A DNA stretch of 64,000 nt, taken from assembly GCA_018816555.1 (NCBI GenBank), contig JAHIVT010000032.1:18155-82154 (forward strand). Direction: 5' to 3'. A model generated the notes under the pieces. That model was not told the origin of the DNA, ran no database searches, and saw nothing but the letters and a program-made list of their open reading frames with translations. Every line of letters starts with the position of its first letter. Positions within the stretch are counted from its first letter, which is position 1. Of this stretch, positions 8,802 to 18,702 are shown piece after piece. Origin of the DNA: Pseudomonadota bacterium. Its GTDB lineage: Bacteria; Desulfobacterota; Desulfobulbia; Desulfobulbales; SURF-16. The translations under genes and the position numbers were made by a program.

Positions 8802-11606
8802 ATGTTTCGTAAAACGAGCATCCAAAAAATTACCTTTCTCAGCTTTCTGGTGATCATTTTCGTTTTCACCATCTGTCTGAGCGGTGGCTGGCTTTACGAA
8901 ACATACCGCCATTCCGCCACAGACGTCGATAATTATGAAAATGAGTATCTCCGGGACCGACAATGGTTGATACGCAATGAGGTGGAAAAAATTATCCAGC
9001 TCATTGACTTCGAGAGCAAGCAGCGTGAGAAAGAAGTCCGGGACACCCTGCGTGAGCGGGTCCTGCAGGCCTATACCACAGCCCTGCATATCTATCAGGA
9101 AGACCATGGCAGACTGCCGGAAGCTGAGATCAAGCAGCATATTATAACCGATCTGCGGGCCGGCCGTTTTGATAACGGTCTGGGCTATTATTTCGCCACC
9201 GCAGGCGATGGGGGAGAGGAGCTTATTGCCGATAGCCCGGAACTGGTCGGCCGAAAGCTGACCAATGTGACCGACAGTTCCAGCGCTGACGGGGTGCGTA
9301 ACATGGTGGCCATGGTGACCGGCAACGAGGAGGCATTTTACCAGTATCTGGCCCCCGGCTCCCATGATGAAAAGCAGCCCCGGACCAAGCTGGCCTTTAT
9401 CAAGTATTTCGAACCATTCGGCTGGTATATCGGCACGGCTGCCTACAAGGACGATATCACCCGCGATGTGCAGAAGAAGATCCTGGATTATCTGTACAGC
9501 ATGCAACAGGGTATCGGCACCATCTCTCTCTTTCGCCAAGATGGAATCGCCCTCTTCCATTCCAGCAAGGAAAAAATCGGCCGTAACATGTTTTCCTTCA
9601 CGGACGACAAAGGAATGGAGATTTACCGGCAACTCCTCCATGTTGCGCTGAGTGCCGAGGGTGGCTTTGTCTCATCTGCCTGGGAAGATGATGCAAAAGG
9701 AGACGTGGTGCCGAAAATCGCCTATGCCCGTTCTTATCCGGACTGGCAGTGGATTGTTGCCATTGATACCAATACCAATGACATCCTGGGTTCTCTCCAG
9801 CAAAAGAAGAAACAATTAAAACATCAGATCAACGATTACATCATCAAGGTCCTCATTCTCCTGGTCTTCTTTGTTGGCTTTGTCATTTTCCTGTCCCACT
9901 ACCTTGCCGGCAGGCTTGATAAGGAATTTCAGGCATTCACCGCCTTTTTTCAAGATGCAGCCTCCGGTTACCGGGAGATTGACAGGAAAAGTCTGACCAT
10001 CCGGGAATTCAGAAATCTTGCCGAATCGGCCAACCGGATGATCCGTGACCGCCGAAAAAATGAAGAGGAGATGCTGCGGCTGCGCGCCATGCTCAGCAGC
10101 ATCATCAATTCCATGCCTTCGATTCTTGTCGGTGTCGACCAGGACGGCAAGGTCATCCAATGGAACCGTGAGGCGGAAAAACAGACAGGAATCGCATCAT
10201 CTGCGGCACTGGGCTGCATGCTGAGCGAAGTCTTGCCCCAGCTGGCGGGACAAAAGGAAAATATCCGCAAAGCCCTTGAGAAACGGCAGCCGAAAAATCC
10301 GACAAGGGTTTTTGACCTGCGGGACGGCAAGCCCCACTATGCCGATATCGTCGTCTATCCGCTCTTCGGTGAGGCAGTCGCCGGAGCGGTCATCCGTATT
10401 GATGACGTAACCGAACAGGTTTTTGCCGAGATGGAGAAAACCAACCTTTTGACCCAGCTCCAGCACTCCCAGAAAATGGAGGCCATCGGCACCCTGGCCA
10501 GCGGCATTGCCCATGATTTCAACAACATCCTCACCCCCATACTCGGCTATGCGGATATGATCAAAAATGAAACCCCGGTGGAAAGCCATGTTTGCGCCTA
10601 TCTGAACGCAGTGCTCAATGCCGGCAACCGGGCCAAGGATCTTGTCAGTCAGATTCTCGCCTTCAGCCGTCAAAAGGAGCAGGTCCGTCAGGCTGTCCCT
10701 ATTCACCTGATTGTCAAGGAGGCCTTGAAACTTTTGCGGGCCAGCATCCCCACCACCATTGACATCAAGACCGACATCGCCCCGGACTGTTGCCAGGTGA
10801 TGGCCGACCCCAGCCAGATCCACCAGATTATCATGAATCTCTGCACCAATTCCTACCATGCCATGCGTGCCACAGGAGGAGCGCTGGCGATCGGACTGGC
10901 ACCGATGGATATCAAGCCGGAGGAGACAAAAAATATTTCACCCGAACTGCTCCCCGGCCCTTATGTGCATCTGGAAATAAGCGACACCGGGCATGGTATG
11001 GATCATATGACCCTGGAGCGGATATTCGAACCTTACTTCACCACCAAAAAGGAGGGAGAGGGCACCGGGCTGGGACTTTCCGTGGTTCACAATATCGTCA
11101 AAAGCCATGGCGGCCATATCACGGCAACAAGTGAACTCGGCAAGGGGGCAACCTTTCATGTTTATCTGCCTCGTCTCCCGCAAGGCGAGGCTCCGGTTGA
11201 CCAGGCAATGGAAATCCTGCCCACAGGCAATGAAAGGGTTCTGTTGGTGGATGATGAAGAGGTCATTACGCGGATGGAGGAGTTGATGCTGACCGATCTC
11301 GGCTATGCGGTTACAGCTATGATGGACAGTGAGAAGGCCCTGCAAACTTTCAAGGCCCGGCCACACGATTTCGATCTCATCATCACCGACATGACCATGC
11401 CCCGCCTGACCGGTCTGGAATTAACCAGGGAAATTCTGGCGATCAGACCGGATATCCCCATTGTCATGTGCACCGGCTTCAGTGAGCTGGTCAATGAAGA
11501 GCAGGCCAAGGCCCAGGGCATCAGGGAATTTCTCATGAAGCCCGTGATGAAAAGGGATATGTCCCATGCAATGCGCCAGGCCCTGGATGTTAAGTTGCAG
11601 GCCTAA
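8802..11606 (+). CDS. Hybrid sensor histidine kinase (Cache-like sensor, PAS, HisKA, HATPase, receiver)
   Basis: GLGYYFATAGDGG and FGWYIGTAAY Cache-like segments; GIAHDFNNILTPILGYADM H-box; GTGLGLSVVHNIVKSHGG; receiver VLLVDDEE...DMTMP. Confidence 0.92.
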   Translation: MFRKTSIQKITFLSFLVIIFVFTICLSGGWLYETYRHSATDVDNYENEYLRDRQWLIRNEVEKIIQLIDFESKQREKEVRDTLRERVLQAYTTALHIYQEDHGRLPEAEIKQHIITDLRAGRFDNGLGYYFATAGDGGEELIADSPELVGRKLTNVTDSSSADGVRNMVAMVTGNEEAFYQYLAPGSHDEKQPRTKLAFIKYFEPFGWYIGTAAYKDDITRDVQKKILDYLYSMQQGIGTISLFRQDGIALFHSSKEKIGRNMFSFTDDKGMEIYRQLLHVALSAEGGFVSSAWEDDAKGDVVPKIAYARSYPDWQWIVAIDTNTNDILGSLQQKKKQLKHQINDYIIKVLILLVFFVGFVIFLSHYLAGRLDKEFQAFTAFFQDAASGYREIDRKSLTIREFRNLAESANRMIRDRRKNEEEMLRLRAMLSSIINSMPSILVGVDQDGKVIQWNREAEKQTGIASSAALGCMLSEVLPQLAGQKENIRKALEKRQPKNPTRVFDLRDGKPHYADIVVYPLFGEAVAGAVIRIDDVTEQVFAEMEKTNLLTQLQHSQKMEAIGTLASGIAHDFNNILTPILGYADMIKNETPVESHVCAYLNAVLNAGNRAKDLVSQILAFSRQKEQVRQAVPIHLIVKEALKLLRASIPTTIDIKTDIAPDCCQVMADPSQIHQIIMNLCTNSYHAMRATGGALAIGLAPMDIKPEETKNISPELLPGPYVHLEISDTGHGMDHMTLERIFEPYFTTKKEGEGTGLGLSVVHNIVKSHGGHITATSELGKGATFHVYLPRLPQGEAPVDQAMEILPTGNERVLLVDDEEVITRMEELMLTDLGYAVTAMMDSEKALQTFKARPHDFDLIITDMTMPRLTGLELTREILAIRPDIPIVMCTGFSELVNEEQAKAQGIREFLMKPVMKRDMSHAMRQALDVKLQA

Positions 11607-11686
11607 AGTCAGAACTCCTGATGTCGCAGCCTAATTTCAATAAGTTATGCACCACACCAAATTCTGTCCTGTAAACAGGTTAAATG

Positions 11687-11722
11687 CCTAAAATACTTGA
11701 AGTACTTAAAGTGCCTCAAGTT
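11687..11722. repeat. Degenerate 9-bp tandem repeat x4
   Basis: cctaaaata/cttgaagta/cttaaagtg/cctcaagtt. Confidence 0.7.
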
Positions 11723-11900
11723 AGCGGCAAACGCCAATAAACCCTTGCGGCCCGAATCTCTCAACCATCTGAACATGCAGCGAAAAAAACTTGTGCTCCG
11801 GGACCGCCATGGTGTATCTGAAGATAATGAAAAAATTGAGAGCAAACGTGGGACATCTGCGTTTTTCCTGCAAATCAAGAATTGATCCACGGGGTGAGGC

Positions 11901-13046
11901 ATGAAACCGCTCATCGACACCCAGGAGTTTCTTTCCCTTTCATCCTTTCTTAACTATCAGCTTGCCGGGGAACCCGTCAACTGGCGGGGGATATTAAACC
12001 TGGTGACGAGAGATCATCTGGTCCTGGACAAGGTCTCCCAGGGATTTCTCATGGAGGCGCTGGAGTATCTCGGCGAGGCATACGGCAACCAGAAACGCTG
12101 GTTGGGCCCCCTTGCCATCCTCCATCCCATCCGGGCCTCCGCCCTGCTGGCCAGAGCCCATGACCGACCCAGCACCCTGGATCTGCTCACCGCCCTGCTG
12201 CACGACAAGGAAGAGGATCTGACCCCGGGCAGATACAGCCCCGAGACCTGGCGCAGGCTCGATAACAGATACCGCCAGCTCCTGGAGAAGATCGACTCCC
12301 AGGCCAATTGGTTTCTCAATGAACGCATCGCCTTTCTCACCAAACCCAAGGGCCAGAAGTACACGGAATATCTCGGCCGTCTGCTCACCCAAGCGAGGAT
12401 AACCCCTGAACTTGCGGTCATCAAGCTGGCGGACCGCCTGGACAATACTCTGGATCTGCGCATAGACCTGCAGGATTTCACTGACCGCGCCCGCTGCTTT
12501 CAGGTCATTTTTGATATCCTGTTTGTCAATTCTTACAAAGGGCTGCATCTCAGCCAGGCCCATCCCTCTGCCAGCAGAATCAATGGCGCCAGGCGGCTTT
12601 TCCAGCTCTATAAAAACGTGGTTTTCTTAAGCATGCTGCGGGCGGAAAAACTTCCCCTGGGAGAGGCGGCGCAGAAACTTTTCTATTCCCTGGCCGTGGC
12701 AAGCATCAGGGAGGCCCAGACCATCATGCTGCATATCTTCGCCTACCACCTGACGTCGCCTGCTGATCAACGCGCCTTGCTGCTCGAGGCCATGGAGTAT
12801 TCCCATAGCGGCGGCTGCGACAGCATCAGGGATAAAGGGCCGTCCGTGCTTGACGGCCTTTTCCGCAGACATTTTGTCTATGACAATAAGGAGATGAAAA
12901 GGAAAGGTCTGGATGACCTCTACCATGACAAAAGACTGATGGCGCTCGTGGCAGTCACCTTCCTGATTATTTTTGCCAACTTCATCAACAGCGAGGACTA
13001 TGTGATCAAAGGTATCTCGGCGGATGGCATCATTGCTCAGCAGTGA
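11901..13046 (+). CDS. HD-domain protein resembling the RelA/SpoT hydrolase domain, C-terminal TM
   Basis: HPIRASALL...LLHDKEED...VIKLADRLDNTLDLR; C-terminal hydrophobic LMALVAVTFLIIFANFI. Confidence 0.65.
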   Translation: MKPLIDTQEFLSLSSFLNYQLAGEPVNWRGILNLVTRDHLVLDKVSQGFLMEALEYLGEAYGNQKRWLGPLAILHPIRASALLARAHDRPSTLDLLTALLHDKEEDLTPGRYSPETWRRLDNRYRQLLEKIDSQANWFLNERIAFLTKPKGQKYTEYLGRLLTQARITPELAVIKLADRLDNTLDLRIDLQDFTDRARCFQVIFDILFVNSYKGLHLSQAHPSASRINGARRLFQLYKNVVFLSMLRAEKLPLGEAAQKLFYSLAVASIREAQTIMLHIFAYHLTSPADQRALLLEAMEYSHSGGCDSIRDKGPSVLDGLFRRHFVYDNKEMKRKGLDDLYHDKRLMALVAVTFLIIFANFINSEDYVIKGISADGIIAQQ

Positions 13047-13100
13047 TGCTTACCGGCAAACGATTCCCATCTTTTAGGGAGTCTGACGCCCAGGCGGCGA

Positions 13101-13988
13101 TCAAATGGCCGACCGCTCCTCCTTCCTTTCCAGCCAGGGGAAAAAATCGTTCAACCGTTCATAAAGGCCGGGAAATTGTCCGGCGAACCAGCCGGTCAGC
13201 CGGTCGGAAAGATTTCTCCGGCTCTCCTCAATGGGCACGGCCTTTCCTGCCAGCTGCAGTTCCAGTCTGTCCGCCCGCTTGTCCGGTGCCGGATGGCTTG
13301 ACAGGAAAGAATGATCATTACCCAGGCCGGCAAGTTTTCGCAAAGCGGTCACCCCGTCCCTTGTCTCATAGCCATTCTTTTTGAGAAATGCCAGACCGTA
13401 ATCGTCCGCCTCTTTCTCCTCCAGCTGGGAGAACTGGGCGCTCATGAGCAGTTCGGAAAAAGCGCCCAGCTGCGAACGGGCCAGCTCGCCCACCGCGCTG
13501 TTCAGGGAGGCGATCCCCTTGCGCATTGCACTGGCCGCATAGGCCAGCTGGATTTTTTTGCGAATATGGTTGCCGGCCACATGCCCCATCTCATGGCCGA
13601 TGACAAAATGCAGCTCGCCGTCGTCAAGCATATCCATCAGTCCGCTGTAGATGCGGATGGTACCGTCGGCCAGGGCAAAAGCGTTGACCTCATCGGCAAG
13701 ATACACCTTATAATTGAAACGGAGGGCGCCTTCCTGCTGATGTTCGCCGACAAGACGCTGCAGCCTTTTGGCGTAAGGGTCGCCGGGTGCAGCGAGTCTC
13801 TGTTTTCCGTCGGCAAACTGCGCCGACTGCAGTGCCAGTTCCCGTACGGTCTCATCCGACAGGGTGACCGCCCTGGCGGCATCGAGGCCCGCCTCGGCCG
13901 CCATCCTGACATCGGTATCCTCGCAACCAGCCAGACCAAGCAGGCAGAGACAGCAGAGCAGGGTAAGCTGCAGGTATTTCCCCATCAT
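13101..13988 (-). CDS. M48-family metalloprotease, lipoprotein
   Basis: FVIGHEMGHVAGNH zinc motif; LLGLAGCED lipobox. Confidence 0.92.
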   Translation of the reverse strand: MMGKYLQLTLLCCLCLLGLAGCEDTDVRMAAEAGLDAARAVTLSDETVRELALQSAQFADGKQRLAAPGDPYAKRLQRLVGEHQQEGALRFNYKVYLADEVNAFALADGTIRIYSGLMDMLDDGELHFVIGHEMGHVAGNHIRKKIQLAYAASAMRKGIASLNSAVGELARSQLGAFSELLMSAQFSQLEEKEADDYGLAFLKKNGYETRDGVTALRKLAGLGNDHSFLSSHPAPDKRADRLELQLAGKAVPIEESRRNLSDRLTGWFAGQFPGLYERLNDFFPWLERKEERSAI

Positions 13989-14002
13989 GATAGGCCGGCC
14001 GA

Positions 14003-14341
14003 TCAGCAGGTGAGATGGAAACCGGCTGCCACCTGGTATCCTGCGGCAACCAGGCGGTTGAATGTCTCCACTGCACCGGCAGTGGGTTCCGCCAGCAGTT
14101 CAATCCCCCGCCCCTGCAGCTCCGCAGCCAGTTCGCCGCTGACCCGCATGAGACCCGGTTTTCCTTTGCCGATGACCAGATACTTGGGTTGGGCGGCAAG
14201 GATGTCCGCCACATCATCCACGTCCACCACATGTCCTGCCTTGCGCCACCAGTCCGCCACCACCCTGTTGTTGATGATTTTCAGATCGGCGCTGTAAACT
14301 GTTACCGGAGATAACGATCCTGCCAAACGAGTACTCTTCAA
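14003..14341 (-). CDS. Mth938-like domain protein
   Basis: PKYLVIGKGKPGLMRVSGELAAELQGRGIELLAEPTAGAVETFNRL. Confidence 0.8.
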   Translation of the reverse strand: MKSTRLAGSLSPVTVYSADLKIINNRVVADWWRKAGHVVDVDDVADILAAQPKYLVIGKGKPGLMRVSGELAAELQGRGIELLAEPTAGAVETFNRLVAAGYQVAAGFHLTC

Positions 14342-14418
14342 TCATGGCCATCACCCTGTTTCAGATTATTCCTGGTCATACTCCACACACCATAATCCTG
14401 AGCGGCTGAGACATGCCG

Positions 14419-15312
14419 TCACAGGTCCTGCAGATATTCGGTGCCGTTCAGCTGTCTCATCTGCGTGGTGATCCACCGCCTTCTCTCCATGACATAGGAC
14501 GACGGCTTTCTCGCCTGCAGCACCTTGGGGTTGGGAAGCACGGCAGCAAGCAGGGCCGCATCCCACTTGGTCAGCTCAGCGGGCTTCTTGCCGAAGACGC
14601 TTTCTGCCGCGGCATACACACCATAGATCCCGTCACCGAATTCCGCGATATTGACATAAACCTCAAGAATCCTCTTTTTCGGCCACAGACATTCCAACAA
14701 AACGGTAAAGTAGGCCTCCAGCCCCTTGCGCAGGTAGCTTTTTCCCGGCCACAGAAAGAGATTCTTGGCCACCTGCTGGGTGATGGTGCTCGCCCCCCGC
14801 AGACGGCCTCCCTTCCTGTTTTTTTCCAAGGCCTTGCCGATGGAGTCAAAATCGAAACCGGCATGGCGGGAAAACTTCTGATCCTCCGCCGCTACCACGG
14901 CAAGCGGCAGATTAGGAGAAATCGATTCCCAGTCAACCCAGTGATAGTGGATCCGGCTGCGTGAGTCACTGCTGAAGAGCTGCGCCAGGTGTCCCCCCAC
15001 CATGAAGGCGCTGGTCGGCGGTGCAACCCAGCGCAGAATAAGGACCAGGGCAACTGACAGAACAACGGCGACCAGTAACAGGCGGCCGACAAAAATCATC
15101 AGCCCGGCCGCCCAGCTCCGGCCGAGATGTTTCCTTCTCCGGCTGGCCCGTGAAAATAAAGATCCGACAGCAGTATCCTCCTCACTGTTCAAATAACCGG
15201 CAATGCCCAAGGCAAAACCCCAACAAAACCCCAATTCGGAATACAACCGACAGAGACAACAATAGCGTTTTATCAATGGATGCGCCCGACCGGAAGTGTT
15301 CCCCTGGACCAT
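14419..15312 (-). CDS. mtgA: Monofunctional biosynthetic peptidoglycan transglycosylase
   Basis: VVAAEDQKFSRHAGFDFDSI, GASTITQQVAKNLFLWPGKSYLRKGLEAY; start may be internal. Confidence 0.9.
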   Translation of the reverse strand: MVQGNTSGRAHPLIKRYCCLCRLYSELGFCWGFALGIAGYLNSEEDTAVGSLFSRASRRRKHLGRSWAAGLMIFVGRLLLVAVVLSVALVLILRWVAPPTSAFMVGGHLAQLFSSDSRSRIHYHWVDWESISPNLPLAVVAAEDQKFSRHAGFDFDSIGKALEKNRKGGRLRGASTITQQVAKNLFLWPGKSYLRKGLEAYFTVLLECLWPKKRILEVYVNIAEFGDGIYGVYAAAESVFGKKPAELTKWDAALLAAVLPNPKVLQARKPSSYVMERRRWITTQMRQLNGTEYLQDL

Positions 15313-15438
15313 GACGCGGTTAGTGATAAAACGCTATTTTATGAATTTTGATAGCTTCGTATTGATGCCCGGAAATACCAGCCGGCTGACTAACTGAAAA
15401 ACCGATTTATCTCGGCACTTCTATTGCGGACGGCCTGG

Positions 15439-17253
15439 TCAAACCTTACCGCCCGCTCCAGCGGCATCTCCCAATGGCAGCGACTCGATGGTCTCCCGCA
15501 TGCTCAGCAGGTCAGAGAAAAACTGGTCGCTTTTATCCGCGATCATCTGCCGGGGAAAGCTCTGGTAATATTCAATACCCTTGAGAAGATTTTCCTTAAT
15601 CTCCTGCAGGTTTGCCGGGGCGCGGAAGACAAGTCCCGAGGCGATTTTGTCCATTTCACCACGGATATAATCGATAAAAATACCGATCTCCCGGATAAAC
15701 ATGTGCGGCCGTTCCGCTCTGGTCAACAGGGAGATTCTTCCGTAAATATGCCCCACCATCTCTTCCAGGGTGACAACCTTACTGAAATTGACAATGTTGG
15801 GGCCGCAGCATATAGCGGGGGTGGCAGTGGGATCGATGCCGGTGGGCAGGGTAATGCAGCCGGCAAGATCATGACAGATACAGGATTTGACCATCAGCCC
15901 TTCACGAAGCTTTTCAAGCAGCGGCATTGGATGCCCTTCCTCCGGCAGCACGGCCAGCTTCTTTTTCTGGTAGGCGCGGGAAGCAAGACAGATGGGCCGT
16001 TCAGTGAATTCCGTATTGATGGAGATATGGCCTTTGGGGCAGGCGGAACCGGGCTTGCCTTCGCTGATCCGCCTGCGCCGCGCCTCCTCACTGGCCGAGG
16101 TGCGCAGGTTCCAGAACGGCACGCCCAGTGGGGAGCTGTCGCTGAGATAGACATCCTCACTGGTGGCCCTGAGCAGTTTCTGTAGATGGGCATCATCAAT
16201 ATTAACGATCTCGGGAACGAGCAGAAAAGGCGTACCCCAGCCTGTGCCGTCGACCCCATAATGGTTAAGCAGCAGCTGATCTTCGGCCGCGGTGCCGATG
16301 CCGCCCTGCACCGTAATGCGCACATCCTGCGGATTGCTGCCGGCCGGCCGGCCCAGCGCGGCAATAGCCTTGACATAAACAGTGTGCAATTTTTCGATAA
16401 GTTCCTGTTTTTTAAGTTTAAACTCCTCGAGGATTGGTCCGAGCAGAAAACCTTTTGATGCAAAGGCATGGCCGCCGCAGTTCAGACCGGACTCAATGCG
16501 GAATTCAGATACCCACATCCCATGCTTTGCCAGGAATTTCCCCTGGATTTCCGCCGAGCGGTAATCGCTGACCTTCAGAACGATCCTTTTTTTGCTGATA
16601 CCGTTTTTGTCCGGGAAAAAATCATCAAAAGAGGCGAGGTAACTGTAGAGGTGTTTATTAATGCCGGCCGAAAAGATAATGGAGGAGCGGACCGTGCTCA
16701 GGGCATAGCCGCGCAGGGCCGCCATGGCATCAGAGAATTCCACCCCCAGCGCCTTGCCGTGGCGGTAATTGACCCGGTCGAGCTTGGTCATGATATTGAC
16801 GTCAATGGTGCCGGGCACGGCATGCTGCCGCAGTACCTGCTGCAGCCTGGCCTTTTCCTCGGCGTCACCCGTGGCAAGCATGGCCAGGTAGTCCTTTTTG
16901 ATCGGCGCTTCCTCGGGCAACATTTCGTAATAGCGGGTGATGTCGCTGCCCGGCGAGAAAGGTGCGGCCTGCAGCTCACGCACCTGGCGCTCGATTAAGC
17001 GGTCCAGCAGATTGAGAAAGGCGGTGATACGCAGGGCTCGGGCATCTTCCTGCCGGCTGGAAATTTCCTCATAGGGTTCTCCTGCCTTCTCGCAATGGTA
17101 TTTCCGCATCTGTTCAATCAGCAGATCATCGACCAGGGAGATGACCGCGCTGATGCCGAATTTTGCCACGCGTAATGCCGTATCAATGGTAAACCCCGTA
17201 CCCATCACCGGGATGTGAAATGTATGCGCACTCCTGAAAACTGAACTAGCCAT
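15439..17253 (-). CDS. Nitronate monooxygenase/NPD-like TIM-barrel protein with Cys-rich C-terminal region
   Basis: GTGFTIDTALRVAKFGISAVIS; TVQGGIGTAAEDQLLLNHYGVDGTGWGTPFLLVPE; KSCICHDLAGC...ICCGP. Confidence 0.55.
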   Translation of the reverse strand: MASSVFRSAHTFHIPVMGTGFTIDTALRVAKFGISAVISLVDDLLIEQMRKYHCEKAGEPYEEISSRQEDARALRITAFLNLLDRLIERQVRELQAAPFSPGSDITRYYEMLPEEAPIKKDYLAMLATGDAEEKARLQQVLRQHAVPGTIDVNIMTKLDRVNYRHGKALGVEFSDAMAALRGYALSTVRSSIIFSAGINKHLYSYLASFDDFFPDKNGISKKRIVLKVSDYRSAEIQGKFLAKHGMWVSEFRIESGLNCGGHAFASKGFLLGPILEEFKLKKQELIEKLHTVYVKAIAALGRPAGSNPQDVRITVQGGIGTAAEDQLLLNHYGVDGTGWGTPFLLVPEIVNIDDAHLQKLLRATSEDVYLSDSSPLGVPFWNLRTSASEEARRRRISEGKPGSACPKGHISINTEFTERPICLASRAYQKKKLAVLPEEGHPMPLLEKLREGLMVKSCICHDLAGCITLPTGIDPTATPAICCGPNIVNFSKVVTLEEMVGHIYGRISLLTRAERPHMFIREIGIFIDYIRGEMDKIASGLVFRAPANLQEIKENLLKGIEYYQSFPRQMIADKSDQFFSDLLSMRETIESLPLGDAAGAGGKV

Positions 17254-17520
17254 GTCCCTTGAAACGATCCCCGCCTGAAGTAGTGAAAGTGTTTATGCGT
17301 AAGCCCCCACAGGACTTGATCATAATATATAGATGATGATGCGACAAAATCAGGAATAAATCAATAGCAGGTTGGGCCGGAAATCTCAAAGAAAATATGC
17401 AACCATGGGGCTGATTTATTTCCTGTTGGAGGCACTAACTTGCTTTTTTATTTATTTTTTTTGCCGTTTTGCCTGGTTCCCCGGATATTTATCTCTACAA
17501 GCTAATTTACGGACAAATTT

Positions 17521-18702
17521 TTAATCTGCCACAGGAACCACAAAGGCGGAAGAGCCTCTGATCAGGCCGACGGCAATCATGGTCAGCCCCAGTACCAGGA
17601 TGCCGATGATGAAAAAAGACCAGTGCAGGCCGAGGAGATCCATGGTGAACCCGGCGCCCAGTGAGCCGCAGAATACCCCGACACTCATGGCCAGGCTGAA
17701 AACACCCATCATGGTGCCCTGGCCATACTGCCGCCCCTCCTCCGTGGCATAGGCGCCCAGTGTCGGCCAAATCATCGCCTCGCCCATGCCGAGCAGAATA
17801 AACAGCCCCAGCAGAAACCAGAAACTGTTCGCCAGAGGCACCAGACACATCACCGCACTGATGATCAGGCAGCCGATCAGCAAGAGTCCGCTCTTATCGC
17901 GGCGGTCGGCCATTCTGCCGAAGGGGGTCTGCAGCAGGGCATTGACCAGGGTCCGGCAGGCGATGACCAGGCCGATCTCCATGCCGCTTGACTGGAACCA
18001 CTGGTGCATGAGCAAGGGCAGAAAGGCCATGGTGGGCACCATGATGATCATGGTGGCCATCCTGGCCAAAAGAATCCCGCCTGTTCTGCGCCGGGTGAGC
18101 ATGCTGCGCAGCGCCTCGATGATGCCCATGCGGCGGATGCCGCGATCCTTGCGCTCCATCACCGGCATTTGGAAAACCACCAGCAGCAGGGCAAGGCAGC
18201 TCAGACCGGCCATGGCGTAAAAGGCGGCTGCCATTCCCCACAGATCGGTGAAAAAACCGCCCAGCAGCGGTCCGCTGCCGATGCCGGTAAAAATGGCGAT
18301 ATTCAGCATCCCCATGTAGCGTCCTTCCTGGCCCACCGGCGCCATGTCGCTGACACAGGCCATGGCAACCGGCACGATCATGGCCGAACCAACGCCATGA
18401 AAGGCCCGGATGACTATCAGATTAATCACCGAGGTGGCCTCGGGCATGGCCAGACCCACCAGGGCATAAACCAGCAGACCGCAGACCAGAAACATCTTCC
18501 TGCCCCAGCGGTCGGACAAATTGCCGACAATGGGCTGGAAAATGCCCCGGGTGATGGAAAAGGCGGCGATGATCAGACCGAGGGCCAGCCCTCCTGCCCC
18601 GAGACTGGCGGCAAAGACCGGCATGACCGGTACGATGATGCCGATGCCGAGCAAAGCAATAAATACCGATAAAAGAAGGGTGCCGAGCAAATGGCCTTGC
18701 AT
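17521..18702 (-). CDS. MFS transporter
   Basis: About 12 TM segments; GNLSDRWGRKMFL motif; GRMADRRDKSGLL. Confidence 0.9.
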   Translation of the reverse strand: MQGHLLGTLLLSVFIALLGIGIIVPVMPVFAASLGAGGLALGLIIAAFSITRGIFQPIVGNLSDRWGRKMFLVCGLLVYALVGLAMPEATSVINLIVIRAFHGVGSAMIVPVAMACVSDMAPVGQEGRYMGMLNIAIFTGIGSGPLLGGFFTDLWGMAAAFYAMAGLSCLALLLVVFQMPVMERKDRGIRRMGIIEALRSMLTRRRTGGILLARMATMIIMVPTMAFLPLLMHQWFQSSGMEIGLVIACRTLVNALLQTPFGRMADRRDKSGLLLIGCLIISAVMCLVPLANSFWFLLGLFILLGMGEAMIWPTLGAYATEEGRQYGQGTMMGVFSLAMSVGVFCGSLGAGFTMDLLGLHWSFFIIGILVLGLTMIAVGLIRGSSAFVVPVAD

